From Mucilaginibacter hurinus (GTDB lineage Bacteria; Bacteroidota; Bacteroidia; Sphingobacteriales; Sphingobacteriaceae): a DNA stretch of 64,000 bases. Within the stretch, counting starts at the first letter, position 1. Every line of letters starts with the position of its first letter. Positions 1 through 9,111 of this stretch are shown one piece after another. The translations under genes and the position numbers were made by a program. Under the pieces are notes generated by a model. It saw nothing but the letters and a program-made list of their open reading frames with translations. It was not told the origin of the DNA and searched no databases. The stretch spans positions 434,001 to 498,000 of the forward strand of contig NZ_QGDC01000002.1 of assembly GCF_003324525.1 (NCBI RefSeq), in the 5' to 3' direction.

Positions 1-2
1 AC

Positions 3-116
3 GACTGGATAACGGAAGAACTGAGAAATCAGCTTGAATTTTTAATGCGTAACGGCACTGCTGCCTTACAGGCACGCGGAAAAATGATTTTAAAAAAAAT
101 ACAAACTAAGAGTTAA
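3..116 (+). CDS. C-terminal end of a gene cut by the window edge
   Basis: An open frame runs from the first bases to a TAA at 114-116 and gives 37 residues beginning DWITEELRNQ and ending KKIQTKS. It is charged and probably helical. The family cannot be recognised from this fragment. The frame is the only one of the three forward frames that stays open here, and the stop is followed directly by an intergenic inverted repeat, which fits a genuine gene end. Confidence 0.45.
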   Translation, partial: DWITEELRNQLEFLMRNGTAALQARGKMILKKIQTKS

Positions 117-180
117 GAGCCAAGAATTAAGAGCTAAGACTGGATGTTTATCTTAAATCTTAACTCCTAATTCCTGACTT
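109..180. repeat. Imperfect inverted repeat, AAGAATTAAGAGC type
   Basis: The left arm (about 109-140) is made of AGTTAAGAGCCAAGAATTAAGAGC-like units and the right arm (about 151-180) contains the complementary CTTAACTCCTAATTCCTGACTT-like units, so the RNA could fold into a long imperfect hairpin. It belongs with similar elements at 4944, 45657, 48994, 52368 and 58310. It lies between two convergent genes and may also terminate transcription. Confidence 0.5.
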
Positions 181-195
181 CAATTTTAGCTAAAG

Positions 196-540
196 TTATG
201 CTGTAGGCCTGTCTTCGCCATGCAGATTTGAACTTACCTGGCCATGGTGTAGTTTAGCAACCAGCGCGGCTGTTGCATCATCGGCATATACGCCATAGGC
301 ATTTACCAGCACCCCTTTCAGGTTATGCTTTTCAGAACTGATGGCATATACTATAGACATGTCTGAAGGGTTGCTTGGCCCTTCAAAGCGGTAAAATCCG
401 TCGATTTCAAACTCATCAGGAAGCATCTCTATTCCCTGGCTATTGTCATTAACCGAATCATTGTCCAAACTTAAGTTAGCTGTATATCCTTTTTTAAAAA
501 GGTCGTTAGTGGCATCCACTAAGGTTTCATAATTTTCCAT
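196..540 (-). CDS. Small conserved Bacteroidota protein (often labelled phosphoribosylpyrophosphate synthetase)
   Basis: This 114-residue protein has an acidic central part (LPDEFEIDGFYRFEG) followed by IVYAISS and GVLVNAYGVYADD. From memory, the same small protein occurs widely in Bacteroidota and is often database-labelled phosphoribosylpyrophosphate synthetase, although it is far too short and shows no PRPP-binding loop, so that label should not be trusted. It has no signal peptide or membrane segment and is probably cytosolic. It is separated from clpB by about 280 bp and looks like a single-gene unit. Function unknown. Confidence 0.75.
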   Translation of the reverse strand: MENYETLVDATNDLFKKGYTANLSLDNDSVNDNSQGIEMLPDEFEIDGFYRFEGPSNPSDMSIVYAISSEKHNLKGVLVNAYGVYADDATAALVAKLHHGQVSSNLHGEDRPTA

Positions 541-695
541 GGTAGTATATTTTAGTGATAAATAATCAGCAGAGGTTGATAGCTGCTGCCTGATATACTA
601 ACCGTATTAAGCTAATATTTGTTTGTTATGCAAGATTAAATTTATAATGATTGAAGGCTATACTATTCAATTCAATTAACTAATGCAGGCAAAAC

Positions 696-727
696 GCAAA
701 AGAGCCGCCCGAAAGCAGCTCTTTTGC
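696..727 (-). terminator. Intrinsic terminator after clpB
   Basis: A 10-bp perfect stem, GCAAAAGAGC (696-705) paired with GCTCTTTTGC (718-727), encloses a 12-nt loop. It lies about 100 bp past the clpB stop on the same strand, and the rest of 541-824 holds no other recognisable signal. The stem is part A/U-rich and the U-tract is short, so termination strength is uncertain. Confidence 0.55.
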
Positions 728-824
728 TATATGATGGAGTTATTATATTTGTTTGATGCGATTAAGCAAATTAGGTTTAACCGGTCACTCAAAAAAGCTA
801 CTCACTTAATAAACCACTCACTAA

Positions 825-3416
825 TCACGAATTCATAAATACAAACTGGTTATCAAACATATCCAGCTTTATGGTGCTGTCCTTATCCACTTTACCACCA
901 AGTATCTGTTTAGATAACTCGTTCAGTATCTTTTTTTGGATAACACGCTTAAGCGGGCGTGCACCAAATTGCGGATCATAACCCAGTTGGGCCAGCCAGT
1001 CGAGCGCTTCATCTGTCGCTTCTATGGTCATACCCATTTCCGCCAGTGTATCCTGCACCTGTTTAAATTGCAGTTTAACAATTGCCCCAATCTCGTTCCG
1101 GCTTAGCGGGGTAAACATGATAATTTCATCTATCCTGTTTAAAAACTCCGGCCTGATGGTGCTGCGCAGCAACTCAAACAGTTCATTTTTGGTTTTAGCC
1201 ATCACTTCGTCGCGGTTATCATCGTCAAGTGTCTGAAAGTTTTCCTGTATCACATTTGAACCAATGTTAGACGTCATGATGATGATGGTATTTTTGAAAT
1301 TTACCACACGACCTTTATTATCAGTTAAGCGACCGTCATCAAGCACTTGTAGAAGGATATTAAACACGTCAGGATGTGCTTTCTCAATCTCGTCGAGTAA
1401 AACCACACTGTATGGTTTCCGGCGCACAGCTTCAGTTAGCTGGCCGCCTTCATCATAACCGACATATCCCGGAGGCGCACCTATCAAACGCGATACAGCG
1501 TGGCGCTCCTGGTACTCGCTCATATCAATGCGTACCAGCGCACTCTCGTCATTAAACAGGAACTCGGCAAGCGCCTTGGCAAGTTCTGTTTTACCTACAC
1601 CGGTAGTACCCAAAAAGATGAAGGAGCCGATTGGCTTGCGCTTGTCCTGTAAACCTGCACGGCTGCGGCGTATGGCATCACTGATTGCTTCAATCGCCTC
1701 TTCCTGACCCGCTACCCGTTTATGCAATTCTTCTTCCAGGTGCAGCAGCTTTTCACGTTCACTCTGTATCATTTTGCTCACCGGTATGCCGGTCCATCTT
1801 GATACAACGCCTGCTATATCATCAGCCGTTACCTCTTCATTCAGCATCCGGCTATCGCTCTGCATTTGTTGCAGCGATATTTTCAGTTTTTCTATCTCGT
1901 CCTGCACCTCTTTGATACGGCCGTAGCGTAACTCCGCTACCTTGCCATAGTCGCCGGCACGTTCGGCCTGGTCGGCCTCCAGCTTAAAGTTTTCTATCTG
2001 CTCAGTTTTCTGGTTAATATTATCAACCAGGTCCTTTTCGCCTTTCCACTTCGCATACAACGAATCGCGGTCGGCTGATAAATTAGCTATTTCTTCGCTT
2101 AGCTCTTTAACCTTCTTTTCATCCTTTTCGCGCTTGATGGCTTCACGTTCAATTTCCAACTGCATGATGCGGCGGTTTAGCTCATCAACAGCCTCAGGTA
2201 CCGAATCCATCTCCAAACGCAGTTTGCTTGCTGCTTCATCCATCAGGTCAATGGCTTTATCAGGCAAAAATCTGTCAGATATATAGCGTTGCGACATCTC
2301 AACCGCCGCTATAATGGCTTCGTCCCGGATGATCACTTTGTGATGCGCCTCGTAGCGTTCTTTTAATCCACGCAATATTGATATGGCATCCGCCGCATCA
2401 GGTTCGTCAACCATTACCTTTTGAAAACGGCGCTCAAGGGCCTTATCCTTTTCCACATATTTTTGATACTCGTTAAGCGTGGTGGCACCAATCGAGCGTA
2501 GTTCGCCACGGGCAAGAGCAGGCTTAAGTATGTTTGCGGCGTCCATTGCGCCTTCGCCTCCCCCGGCACCTACAAGGGTGTGTATCTCGTCGATAAAAAG
2601 GATAATATCGCCATCGCTTTGTACTACCTCTTTTATAACCGCCTTCAGGCGCTCTTCAAATTCACCCTTGTATTTAGCACCCGCAACCAATGCGCCCATA
2701 TCAAGCGAATAAACAACCTTGCTTTTTAAACTTTCAGGGACGTCGCCCTGGATGATGCGGAAGGCAATGCCTTCGGCTATAGCGGTTTTTCCCACGCCGG
2801 GCTCACCCACAAGTATAGGGTTGTTTTTTGTACGACGTGATAATATCTGTATCACACGACGTATCTCTTCATCCCGTCCTATCACAGGGTCTAGCTTGCC
2901 CGATTCGGCATACTCGTTAAGGTTACGGGCATATTTATTTAGCGCGTTGTAAGTAGCCTCGGCATTCTGATCGGTTACTTTATTATCGCCACGCAGGCTA
3001 ACAATAGCTTTTTTTAGATCCTTTTCACTAACGCCGGCATCTTTAAGTACACCGGCTGTTTTATCATTTGATGCCAGGATACCTAAAAGAATATGTTCAA
3101 CCGACACAAATTCGTCCTTAAATTCCTTTAAATATCCCTGCGCTTTTTGCAAGGCCGCATTGGCATCTGATGATAAATATATATTACTTCCGCTCACCTT
3201 CGGAAAAGTGCCGATCTGCTTGTCAAGAGTTTCGGTCAACCTGTTAAGGTTCACGTTGAGCTTTTTTAACAGGTATGAAATAACGTTCTCGTCAACCAAT
3301 AGCAAGCCTTTCAGTAAATGCGCGTTTTCAATAGCTTGCTGCTGATTCCCTGTAGCAATTTCCGAAGCCTTTTGAACGGCTTCCTGGGCTTTTATGGTAA
3401 AATTGTTAAAATTCAT
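825..3416 (-). CDS. clpB: ATP-dependent disaggregase ClpB
   Basis: ClpB is the Hsp100 hexamer that works with DnaK, DnaJ and GrpE to pull apart aggregated proteins in the cytosol. The 863-residue length is standard. An N-terminal Clp repeat domain (about 1-145) is followed by NBD1 with Walker A GEPGVGKT at 204-211, a long charged coiled-coil middle domain (about 400-540), and NBD2 with Walker A GTTGVGKT at 603-610 (a T replaces the more usual P), then the LNRIDE and GARPLKR sensor motifs. It lacks the ClpP-binding loop expected of ClpA/ClpX. grpE and dnaJ lie in this window at 53.5-55.4 kb, but there is no dnaK. It appears monocistronic. Confidence 0.97.
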   Translation of the reverse strand: MNFNNFTIKAQEAVQKASEIATGNQQQAIENAHLLKGLLLVDENVISYLLKKLNVNLNRLTETLDKQIGTFPKVSGSNIYLSSDANAALQKAQGYLKEFKDEFVSVEHILLGILASNDKTAGVLKDAGVSEKDLKKAIVSLRGDNKVTDQNAEATYNALNKYARNLNEYAESGKLDPVIGRDEEIRRVIQILSRRTKNNPILVGEPGVGKTAIAEGIAFRIIQGDVPESLKSKVVYSLDMGALVAGAKYKGEFEERLKAVIKEVVQSDGDIILFIDEIHTLVGAGGGEGAMDAANILKPALARGELRSIGATTLNEYQKYVEKDKALERRFQKVMVDEPDAADAISILRGLKERYEAHHKVIIRDEAIIAAVEMSQRYISDRFLPDKAIDLMDEAASKLRLEMDSVPEAVDELNRRIMQLEIEREAIKREKDEKKVKELSEEIANLSADRDSLYAKWKGEKDLVDNINQKTEQIENFKLEADQAERAGDYGKVAELRYGRIKEVQDEIEKLKISLQQMQSDSRMLNEEVTADDIAGVVSRWTGIPVSKMIQSEREKLLHLEEELHKRVAGQEEAIEAISDAIRRSRAGLQDKRKPIGSFIFLGTTGVGKTELAKALAEFLFNDESALVRIDMSEYQERHAVSRLIGAPPGYVGYDEGGQLTEAVRRKPYSVVLLDEIEKAHPDVFNILLQVLDDGRLTDNKGRVVNFKNTIIIMTSNIGSNVIQENFQTLDDDNRDEVMAKTKNELFELLRSTIRPEFLNRIDEIIMFTPLSRNEIGAIVKLQFKQVQDTLAEMGMTIEATDEALDWLAQLGYDPQFGARPLKRVIQKKILNELSKQILGGKVDKDSTIKLDMFDNQFVFMNS

Positions 3417-3432
3417 AGTGTTTAACCTTGTT

Positions 3433-3440
3433 CAAAACTA
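3433..3440 (-). promoter_or_regulatory. Putative clpB -7 box
   Basis: On the minus strand these bases read TAGTTTTG, an exact match to the Bacteroidota -7 consensus TAnnTTTG, 16 bp before the clpB ATG. No CIRCE-like inverted repeat is visible in the 70-bp gap, so heat regulation, if any, is not explained by the sequence. Confidence 0.45.
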
Positions 3441-3552
3441 TTGCCAATTTTAGTTTGATGAAAAAATGTCGCGAACATTTAAATATGAGTGACGTTTTGT
3501 CTGCAAAAACATATAAAACAGCAGTTTAAGCTCTTTTTACTGCTAAAATTTC

Positions 3553-3560
3553 TATTTTTG
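3553..3560 (+). promoter_or_regulatory. Putative -7 box for the histidine kinase
   Basis: TATTTTTG matches TAnnTTTG exactly. The expected transcription start, about 7 nt further on, would place the GTG at 3585 only about 18 nt into the message. It therefore argues for that start over the longer reading frame that opens at 3489, which would overlap this promoter. Confidence 0.45.
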
Positions 3561-3584
3561 AATCGACCCCAATTCGTTTTTGCT

Positions 3585-4922
3585 GTGAGTGATCATTTTT
3601 TAAAAACCATTGCTAAAAAAAGCCGCGCCGATTTTCGCTGTTATTACACACTGCAAAATTTAAAGGCTGTAAAAACGCTGTGTATCATATTCTGGGGATT
3701 AAACTTATCACTCAGGCTCCTGCTTTCCTTATTCCCTAAAAACATTACGCGGATACATAACTTTCCGGAGTTTAACTTAACCAACTGGATATTTGTAGTG
3801 GTTGCCCCCATATTTTATGTAGCCACCTATTTTTTGTATAAAGAGATAAAAAAAACGCACAAAGCAACATTTATCATGTCGGTCAACGTGGTAGCTTTTG
3901 CCTTCTTCATTATCGTGAGCGGAATGATATCCAGCTTTTTAGCAACCTACATCCCCAGCGATAACCCTATAACGTTTATGATTGCCTTAACTGTTATAGG
4001 AGCAGTATGTGTTTTTGAATACTCTGAGACCTGGCTTTTAACACTTTTAAGCGGTATTATTTTCACTTTTGTACTATTAAAGTTATCAAGCGATCCTACC
4101 GAAATATTGTATAATGAGCTTATTGCTGCTATACTGCTTACAGGCTTCTTTTTTATATCGAGATACAACTACTCATACCGGGCAAACCATTTTTTACAGC
4201 TTGTTGAGATAAGCCAGAAAAACATCGAGATAGAAAAAGCCAGCAACTTTAAAAACGAGGTGTTGGGCATGGTTGCCCATGATTTACGCAACCCTATTGG
4301 GGCGGTAGAAACTATAGCCATGTTAATGGAACTGGACGATGTTGACGAAAACACACAGGAAAACCTCACCATGATAAAAGCATCGTGCGTAAAAGCACGC
4401 AGTATTATCAATGATTTGCTTGAGGTAGCCCGCAACGAGAATGCATCGTTTGAAACACAAAAAACCGAGGTAAACATGCTGTTAAAAAGCATTGTGAACA
4501 CTTGGCGTGTAGCAAAAAAACTACCCAACAACATTATATTTAAAAGTGAACAAGACCCGGCATATGTTTTTCTGAACACCGAAAAATTTCACCGTGTAAT
4601 AGATAACCTGGTAAGTAATGCCAGCAAGTTTTCAAAAGAAACGGACCCTATCGAAGTATTACTCAGCAAAGAAGACAACCGGATTGTTATTGAAGTAAAG
4701 GATTATGGGATGGGAATACCAGCGAATATGCTGCCACGGATTTTCGACCGTTTTTCGGCAGCGGGCCGCGCCGGCATACGTGGTGAGCAATCAACCGGGT
4801 TGGGTTTGAGCATAGTGCATCAGATAGTTGAAAAACATAAAGGACGCATTGAGGTAGAAAGTGAAGTTGGCAAGGGCTCTGTCTTCAGGATGTACCTGCC
4901 CGAGGCGGATGAGGTATTTTAG
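3585..4922 (+). CDS. Membrane sensor histidine kinase
   Basis: This is a predicted inner-membrane two-component sensor of 445 residues. The N-terminal half holds about six hydrophobic segments and no large periplasmic loop, suggesting a membrane-embedded sensor. A short linker helix leads to the dimerisation/phosphoacceptor domain with the H-box MVAHDLRNP (His about residue 232). The ATPase domain follows with N-box DNLVSNASKFS, G1 DYGMGIP, F-box RIFDRFS and G2 GLGLSIV. All catalytic motifs are intact. No response regulator lies beside it, so the partner is unknown. The start is set at GTG 3585 because a -7 box lies just upstream; the frame is also open back to 3489. Confidence 0.85.
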   Translation: MSDHFLKTIAKKSRADFRCYYTLQNLKAVKTLCIIFWGLNLSLRLLLSLFPKNITRIHNFPEFNLTNWIFVVVAPIFYVATYFLYKEIKKTHKATFIMSVNVVAFAFFIIVSGMISSFLATYIPSDNPITFMIALTVIGAVCVFEYSETWLLTLLSGIIFTFVLLKLSSDPTEILYNELIAAILLTGFFFISRYNYSYRANHFLQLVEISQKNIEIEKASNFKNEVLGMVAHDLRNPIGAVETIAMLMELDDVDENTQENLTMIKASCVKARSIINDLLEVARNENASFETQKTEVNMLLKSIVNTWRVAKKLPNNIIFKSEQDPAYVFLNTEKFHRVIDNLVSNASKFSKETDPIEVLLSKEDNRIVIEVKDYGMGIPANMLPRIFDRFSAAGRAGIRGEQSTGLGLSIVHQIVEKHKGRIEVESEVGKGSVFRMYLPEADEVF

Positions 4923-4943
4923 TTGATAGCGGGTGAACTTTGT

Positions 4944-5073
4944 TGATGGTTCATAGTTCATGGTTCATAGTTCGTAGTTCATGGATCATCGATCATAGTT
5001 CATCGATCATAGTTCATGGCTGATGATTCATGGCTGATGATTCTTGGTTCTTGGTTCATGGATCTTGGTTCAT
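4944..5073. repeat. Degenerate tandem/inverted GTTCATGG/GATCATAG repeat
   Basis: About 130 bp of short reiterated units, GTTCATAG, GTTCATGG, GATCATCG and GCTGATGATTC, fill most of the space between two convergent genes. Units are directly repeated (GATCATAGTTCATC and GGCTGATGATTC each occur twice) but vary in spacing, unlike a CRISPR array. Related shorter copies lie at 48994, 52368 and 58310. No coding potential is seen. Confidence 0.65.
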
Positions 5074-5104
5074 ATTAACGCTGTGTTTATCCGTGAACTG
5101 CTGG

Positions 5105-6520
5105 TTAAACGAAAAATCTTTCATTAAAATTCACTAAGAATAATTCGTTTGTAGCCCGTGTGCAAGCCGTGTAAAACCAGCGTAAAAAATCCATATTAAC
5201 CATTTCTTCCGTTAAAAAACCCTGGTCTACAAATACGGCAGGCCATTGCCCACCCTGCGCCTTATGGCAGGTAACCGCATATGCAAACTTAACTTGCAGG
5301 GCATTATAATAAGGATTCAGCTTAAGTTCATTATGCCGGGCGCGCTTGTTGGCTATGTGCTCATAATCCTTCATTACCTCGTTATAAAAACGCTTCTGAT
5401 CATCAGCCGGTAAAGCGGGTGCCTCAGTATACAGGGTATCAAGCATAACCTTACAGTCCAATACCGGATCTTCGGCATAATCAATAAACTCCAATTGCAC
5501 GTTGGCAAACCGAAAGCCATACATATCTTCAATGCCGCGCACTTTTCTGATGCGCGCTATATCACCATTGGCAATAAAGCCGGTGCTGCCTTCTTCCTGC
5601 TCCTGCAGCCAAAAATAGTTGTTACGTACCACCATTATCTGGTCGCCGCCGGTAAGCTCTTCTTCCCGCCATAAAATACGGGCCCGTATTTGCCGATTGT
5701 ACATATTGGCATTTTTATTTGAGCGGCAAATTATCAGGGTACTGTCGTGCCCATACTTGCTATAGGCATATTCCAGTCCTTCTTCAAGCCTTTCACTGCC
5801 CATCCGGTAAACATCCTTATAACCTTTTGTGGTAATGCGCGGCATTTGCATTTTTTCCAGCCTTATCATGTCGCGCACATTGGTTACGTTGTATAAAATA
5901 CCCGAGTTTTTTTGTTGGCGCAATACATCGGTCATTTCATAGCTAAATATGTTTAACGCGTAATTGGCTTTCATCAGTTCCACATCGAGCGCCGGGCTAT
6001 CCTCTGACCCTACCGGCGGAAGCTGTGCTGTATCACCAACAAGCATTAGTTTACAATTTTTAGTGTTATAAACGTAATTTACCAAGTCGCGCAATAAACT
6101 GCGCGCGTTAACGCCCGTTTCGTCAGCTATCATCGAAGCTTCATCAACAATATACAACGTATCGCTCGCCAGGTTATCGCTCAGCACAAACCCCTCCTCT
6201 ACGCTCAGCGCCGACTTTTTACGATAAATGCGCTTATGAACAGTAAAAGCCTTTTTCCCTGAATAATTGGTAATAACCTTGGCGGCTCTGCCTGTGGGCG
6301 CTAACAAAACAGACTTGTAGTTGAAGCCGCGCAGCGCTTTTACCAGCGCGCTTACAACAGTTGTTTTACCCGTACCTGCGTAACCCTTTAATATAAAGCA
6401 TTCGTCGCCGCCGTCACTGGATAAGAACCGGTGGAGTATGCTAAATAATTCTTCCTGTTGTGGTGTTGGTTCATGAGGGAACGCTTTGCGAATGATGTCG
6501 GTAGATGCAGGCACACACAA
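5105..6520 (-). CDS. RecD/Dda-like SF1B DNA helicase
   Basis: A 471-residue ATP-dependent helicase of superfamily 1B, expected to move 5'-3' on single-stranded DNA. Walker A is GYAGTGKTT at 46-54, Walker B is YIVDEASM, motif III is GDTAQLPPVG, and the C-terminal UvrD-like domain carries VTCHKAQGGQ and FYTACTRAT (motifs V and VI). It lacks the long N-terminal region of RecD2 and no recB or recC is nearby, so it is a stand-alone helicase closer in size to Dda. It is transcribed alone and faces a repeat-filled gap downstream. Role in repair or replication restart is inference. Confidence 0.88.
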   Translation of the reverse strand: MCVPASTDIIRKAFPHEPTPQQEELFSILHRFLSSDGGDECFILKGYAGTGKTTVVSALVKALRGFNYKSVLLAPTGRAAKVITNYSGKKAFTVHKRIYRKKSALSVEEGFVLSDNLASDTLYIVDEASMIADETGVNARSLLRDLVNYVYNTKNCKLMLVGDTAQLPPVGSEDSPALDVELMKANYALNIFSYEMTDVLRQQKNSGILYNVTNVRDMIRLEKMQMPRITTKGYKDVYRMGSERLEEGLEYAYSKYGHDSTLIICRSNKNANMYNRQIRARILWREEELTGGDQIMVVRNNYFWLQEQEEGSTGFIANGDIARIRKVRGIEDMYGFRFANVQLEFIDYAEDPVLDCKVMLDTLYTEAPALPADDQKRFYNEVMKDYEHIANKRARHNELKLNPYYNALQVKFAYAVTCHKAQGGQWPAVFVDQGFLTEEMVNMDFLRWFYTACTRATNELFLVNFNERFFV

Positions 6521-6622
6521 ATGTAATGAATTAACCGCTCTGCCCTGTGATGAATATAGCGTGTTTTAAAACTCCTTTGTAACTGACATGGCCGCGGGTA
6601 TACAATGTTTCCTAAAAAATAT

Positions 6623-6630
6623 TACTTTTG
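6623..6630 (+). promoter_or_regulatory. Putative -7 box for DUF3822-rsmD
   Basis: TACTTTTG matches TAnnTTTG exactly and lies 9 bp before the ATG at 6640, so the message would be nearly leaderless. It also overlaps the alternative TTG start at 6628, which is therefore unlikely. Confidence 0.45.
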
Positions 6631-6639
6631 CTAACAAGC

Positions 6640-7434
6640 ATGAACGAACCTGTTTATAACTATCAAAACGAAAGTTTTAGCCTTGAACAGGCTGGTAATT
6701 ATACTTTCTTATTGCAACTAAATACCGGCTCATTCACTTTTGCCGTTGTTCACAATAACAAACTGATGGCCTCCGGTCAGGCTGTTACCAGCGAGTTAAC
6801 ACAGCCTGATAAGTTTAAAAGCGTTTTATCCGCTAATTACAACAAGGTTGTTGTTGGTTTGCCCGCAGCAGGATTTACTTTGGTGCCCGAAAGTATTTAT
6901 AACGATGCTCAAGCCCAAAATTTCGCGCGTTTTTTGAATGTACAAACAGACGAAAGCGTATTTATACAGAAGCTTGACAGCGAAAACCGCATAGTGTACA
7001 AAGTAACAGCCCTCATTACCGAAGCCGCTGATGTATTAGGCCTTGAAAATACCACCTTTGGCGCTAAAGGCTGGATAAAAGCCATAGCAGGCAGCAATCC
7101 TGCCGATGATATTTTATATGCAGACATAAATGGCAGCAAAGTTTCTTTTCTGTATTATCACTACGGCAAGCTGCGCTACTATAATGCATTTGACTTTTTC
7201 AACCCTGATGAGCTTGCTTATTACGCCACCCTGGTTACTAATCAACTTAAACTGCAGCCAAAACGCACAGGCGTGTGCCTGAGCGGCGATGTAGCAAAGG
7301 GCGATGAAAACGCGGCCAGGCTTGCCGAATTTTTTGGCGTTATTGATACCATTAACTTGCAAATACTGCAATTACCTCCGCAGGTTGAACCGCATCAGAT
7401 ACTCTCACTTGCATCATTATCTTTATGCGGATAA
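6640..7434 (+). CDS. DUF3822 family protein
   Basis: A 264-residue protein of the DUF3822 family, recognised from its sequence and its Bacteroidota-typical position directly before rsmD and coaD. Short motifs such as LLQLNTGSFTFAVV and ILYADINGSKVSFLYY resemble the paired beta-hairpins of actin-like ATPases, so an actin-like fold is a reasonable guess, but no function is known. No signal peptide. It overlaps rsmD by 10 nt, so the two are probably co-translated. Start chosen at ATG 6640 because of the adjoining -7 box. Confidence 0.85.
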   Translation: MNEPVYNYQNESFSLEQAGNYTFLLQLNTGSFTFAVVHNNKLMASGQAVTSELTQPDKFKSVLSANYNKVVVGLPAAGFTLVPESIYNDAQAQNFARFLNVQTDESVFIQKLDSENRIVYKVTALITEAADVLGLENTTFGAKGWIKAIAGSNPADDILYADINGSKVSFLYYHYGKLRYYNAFDFFNPDELAYYATLVTNQLKLQPKRTGVCLSGDVAKGDENAARLAEFFGVIDTINLQILQLPPQVEPHQILSLASLSLCG

Positions 7435-7967
7435 TTGGCGGCACATTACGGGGCTTACGATTAAATCCACCTACGAACTTACCGGTACGCCCAACTACCG
7501 ACCTGGCAAAAGAAGCACTATTTAACATTTTGCAAAACAGGGTACAACTTGAAGGCATCAACGTGCTCGACCTGTTTAGCGGCACGGGCAATATATCGTT
7601 TGAGTTTGCATCACGCGGGGCGCTACTAGTTACTGCGGTAGACCGCAACCAGGGCGGAATTAACTATGTAAACGATACCGCCCGCAAACATAAGCTGGAA
7701 AACATAAAGACTTTTAAAGCTGATGTGTTTAAATATCTTGAAATGGAAACGCCCACTTACGATATTATATTTGCCGACCCGCCTTACGATTTAAACCGTA
7801 TCCCCGAGATACCTAAGCTGGTTTTTGAAAAAAGCCTTTTATCGCCGGGAGGATTGCTCATTGTGGAACACCAGTCCATGCAAAATTTAAGTAACCATCC
7901 GGCATATACAGAGCAGCGTAAGTACGGGCATTCATCATTTTCGTTTTTTAATCAACCAGCTTCCTGA
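7425..7967 (+). CDS. rsmD: 16S rRNA (guanine-N2)-methyltransferase RsmD
   Basis: RsmD methylates G966 of 16S rRNA (E. coli numbering) using S-adenosylmethionine. The 180-residue protein has the typical start MRIIGGTLRG, the RPTTDLAKEALFNIL segment, SAM motif I VLDLFSGTGN and the catalytic motif IFADPPY. It overlaps the DUF3822 gene by 10 nt and lies 75 bp before coaD, an arrangement common in Bacteroidota. The length is normal and no motif is missing. Confidence 0.95.
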   Translation: MRIIGGTLRGLRLNPPTNLPVRPTTDLAKEALFNILQNRVQLEGINVLDLFSGTGNISFEFASRGALLVTAVDRNQGGINYVNDTARKHKLENIKTFKADVFKYLEMETPTYDIIFADPPYDLNRIPEIPKLVFEKSLLSPGGLLIVEHQSMQNLSNHPAYTEQRKYGHSSFSFFNQPAS

Positions 7968-8042
7968 GGGACGCCGGTATCCCATTGATGTAATCAAAAG
8001 GTACAGCCGTCAACTAATAAAAATAATTACCATCTTTACGTT

Positions 8043-8504
8043 ATGAACATTGCCTTATTCCCCGGCTCGTTTGACCCGGTAACCAAAGCACACGTTGATA
8101 TCGTAAAACGATCAGTAGGATTGTTTGATAAAATTTATATCGGGATAGGTGTAAACAGTTCAAAAACCAGTTTTTTAAGCATCGAAAAGCGTCAGCAAAT
8201 GTTGCGGTCGGTTTTTGAGCATGAACCTAAAATACATATCATCGCTTACGAGGGGCTGACTGTGGATTTTTGTCGCAGTATCGATGCTAATTACATGATA
8301 CGCGGCATACGTACCGTATCAGACTTTGAGTATGAAAAAGGCATAGCCCAGATGAACCATACACTTGCCCCTGATGTTGAAAGTATTTTTATAGTGAGCA
8401 AGCCGGGATACTCTGCACTTAGCTCAACCATTGTACGCGAAATTATGCGCCACAATGGCGATGTTAGCCAGTTTATCCCAAAAGAAGCGCTGGCCTTTCT
8501 TTAA
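8043..8504 (+). CDS. coaD: Phosphopantetheine adenylyltransferase
   Basis: CoaD transfers AMP from ATP to 4'-phosphopantetheine, the penultimate step of coenzyme A synthesis. The 153-residue protein has the nucleotidyltransferase N-terminus PGSFDPVTKAH (a TxxH motif), RGIRTVSDFEYE for phosphopantetheine binding and the C-terminal ALSSTIVREI (ISSTxxR motif). Its last 32 bp overlap the end of the convergent NUDIX gene. Confidence 0.96.
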   Translation: MNIALFPGSFDPVTKAHVDIVKRSVGLFDKIYIGIGVNSSKTSFLSIEKRQQMLRSVFEHEPKIHIIAYEGLTVDFCRSIDANYMIRGIRTVSDFEYEKGIAQMNHTLAPDVESIFIVSKPGYSALSSTIVREIMRHNGDVSQFIPKEALAFL

Positions 8505-9111
8505 CAAGCCCTGTTTTAACCAGCACATCAACAATTGACGGAAAGGTATTTTGTAAAATCGGGTCAATGTCGCCCTTTTTAAACCACCGCACATCGGTTA
8601 TACCCTCCTCTTTTTGCGGTTTCAATTTTTCGTGACCTTTGTGTTTCATGGCATACCAATGCGTTTTTTTCAATACCGGCGTACCTTTAATGGTGTATAC
8701 ATGGTATGTTTTGCATATTTTTTTTTGGAGGGCATTTACCGTAATTCCGCACTCTTCCTCAACCTCGCGTACAGCGCCGGTTTTTTTTGTTTCGCCGTCT
8801 TCCAGCTTCCCCTTCGGCAGGTCCCACTTATCATTGCGATAGATAAATAAATAATTTCCCTCGTCATTTTTCACCAGGCCGCCCGCAGCTTCAATAACCG
8901 CTATACTACGCTCAACCTCTTTAATAAAGGCTTTGGCATCCTCACAAATCACATAAAAAAGCCCGATATTATATTTTAATATTTTTGGGTAAATGGTAGT
9001 CAAATTAAAGGTTTGACCATCAATCAATTGATAGCTGGCGGCATTTTGAGGCACTTTTTCTGTTATCAAAATAACCTTTTGGTTGATATAAATTCTGTAT
9101 TTTTGAGCCAT
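8473..9111 (-). CDS. NUDIX hydrolase
   Basis: A 212-residue protein with a C-terminal NUDIX domain; the box reads GKLEDGETKKTGAVREVEEECGI in pattern GX5EX7REUXEEXGU with all metal-binding glutamates kept. The N-terminal 80 residues (MAQKYRIYINQK onward) form a separate small domain seen in Bacteroidota relatives. Substrate unknown; a nucleoside diphosphate derivative is expected. The ATG at 9111 overlaps the pyrE ATG on the other strand by two bases, so any promoter must lie inside pyrE. A longer frame to 9189 would be buried in pyrE and is rejected. The 3' end overlaps coaD by 32 bp. Confidence 0.88.
   Translation of the reverse strand: MAQKYRIYINQKVILITEKVPQNAASYQLIDGQTFNLTTIYPKILKYNIGLFYVICEDAKAFIKEVERSIAVIEAAGGLVKNDEGNYLFIYRNDKWDLPKGKLEDGETKKTGAVREVEEECGITVNALQKKICKTYHVYTIKGTPVLKKTHWYAMKHKGHEKLKPQKEEGITDVRWFKKGDIDPILQNTFPSIVDVLVKTGLVKERPALLLG
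9077..9105 (+). promoter_or_regulatory. pyrE promoter inside the NUDIX gene
   Basis: TTTTG at 9077-9081 and TATTTTTG at 9098-9105 match the Bacteroidota -33 and -7 elements with 16 bp between them. The predicted transcription start falls at or within a base or two of the pyrE ATG (9110), implying a leaderless message. The whole promoter is coding sequence of the NUDIX gene on the other strand. Confidence 0.55.

Noticed and set aside
196-540. PRPP synthetase function for the small protein at the left end
   Set aside because: It has 114 residues and no PRPP-binding motif, while true PRPP synthases have over 300; only a database-style label supports it.
3489-3584. N-terminal extension of the membrane histidine kinase from GTG 3489
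   Set aside because: The extension would span a perfect -7 box at 3553 and adds 32 residues unlike a usual kinase N-terminus.
4944-5073. CRISPR-like array
   Set aside because: Units are 8-14 bp, variable and without unique spacers; it is a degenerate simple repeat.
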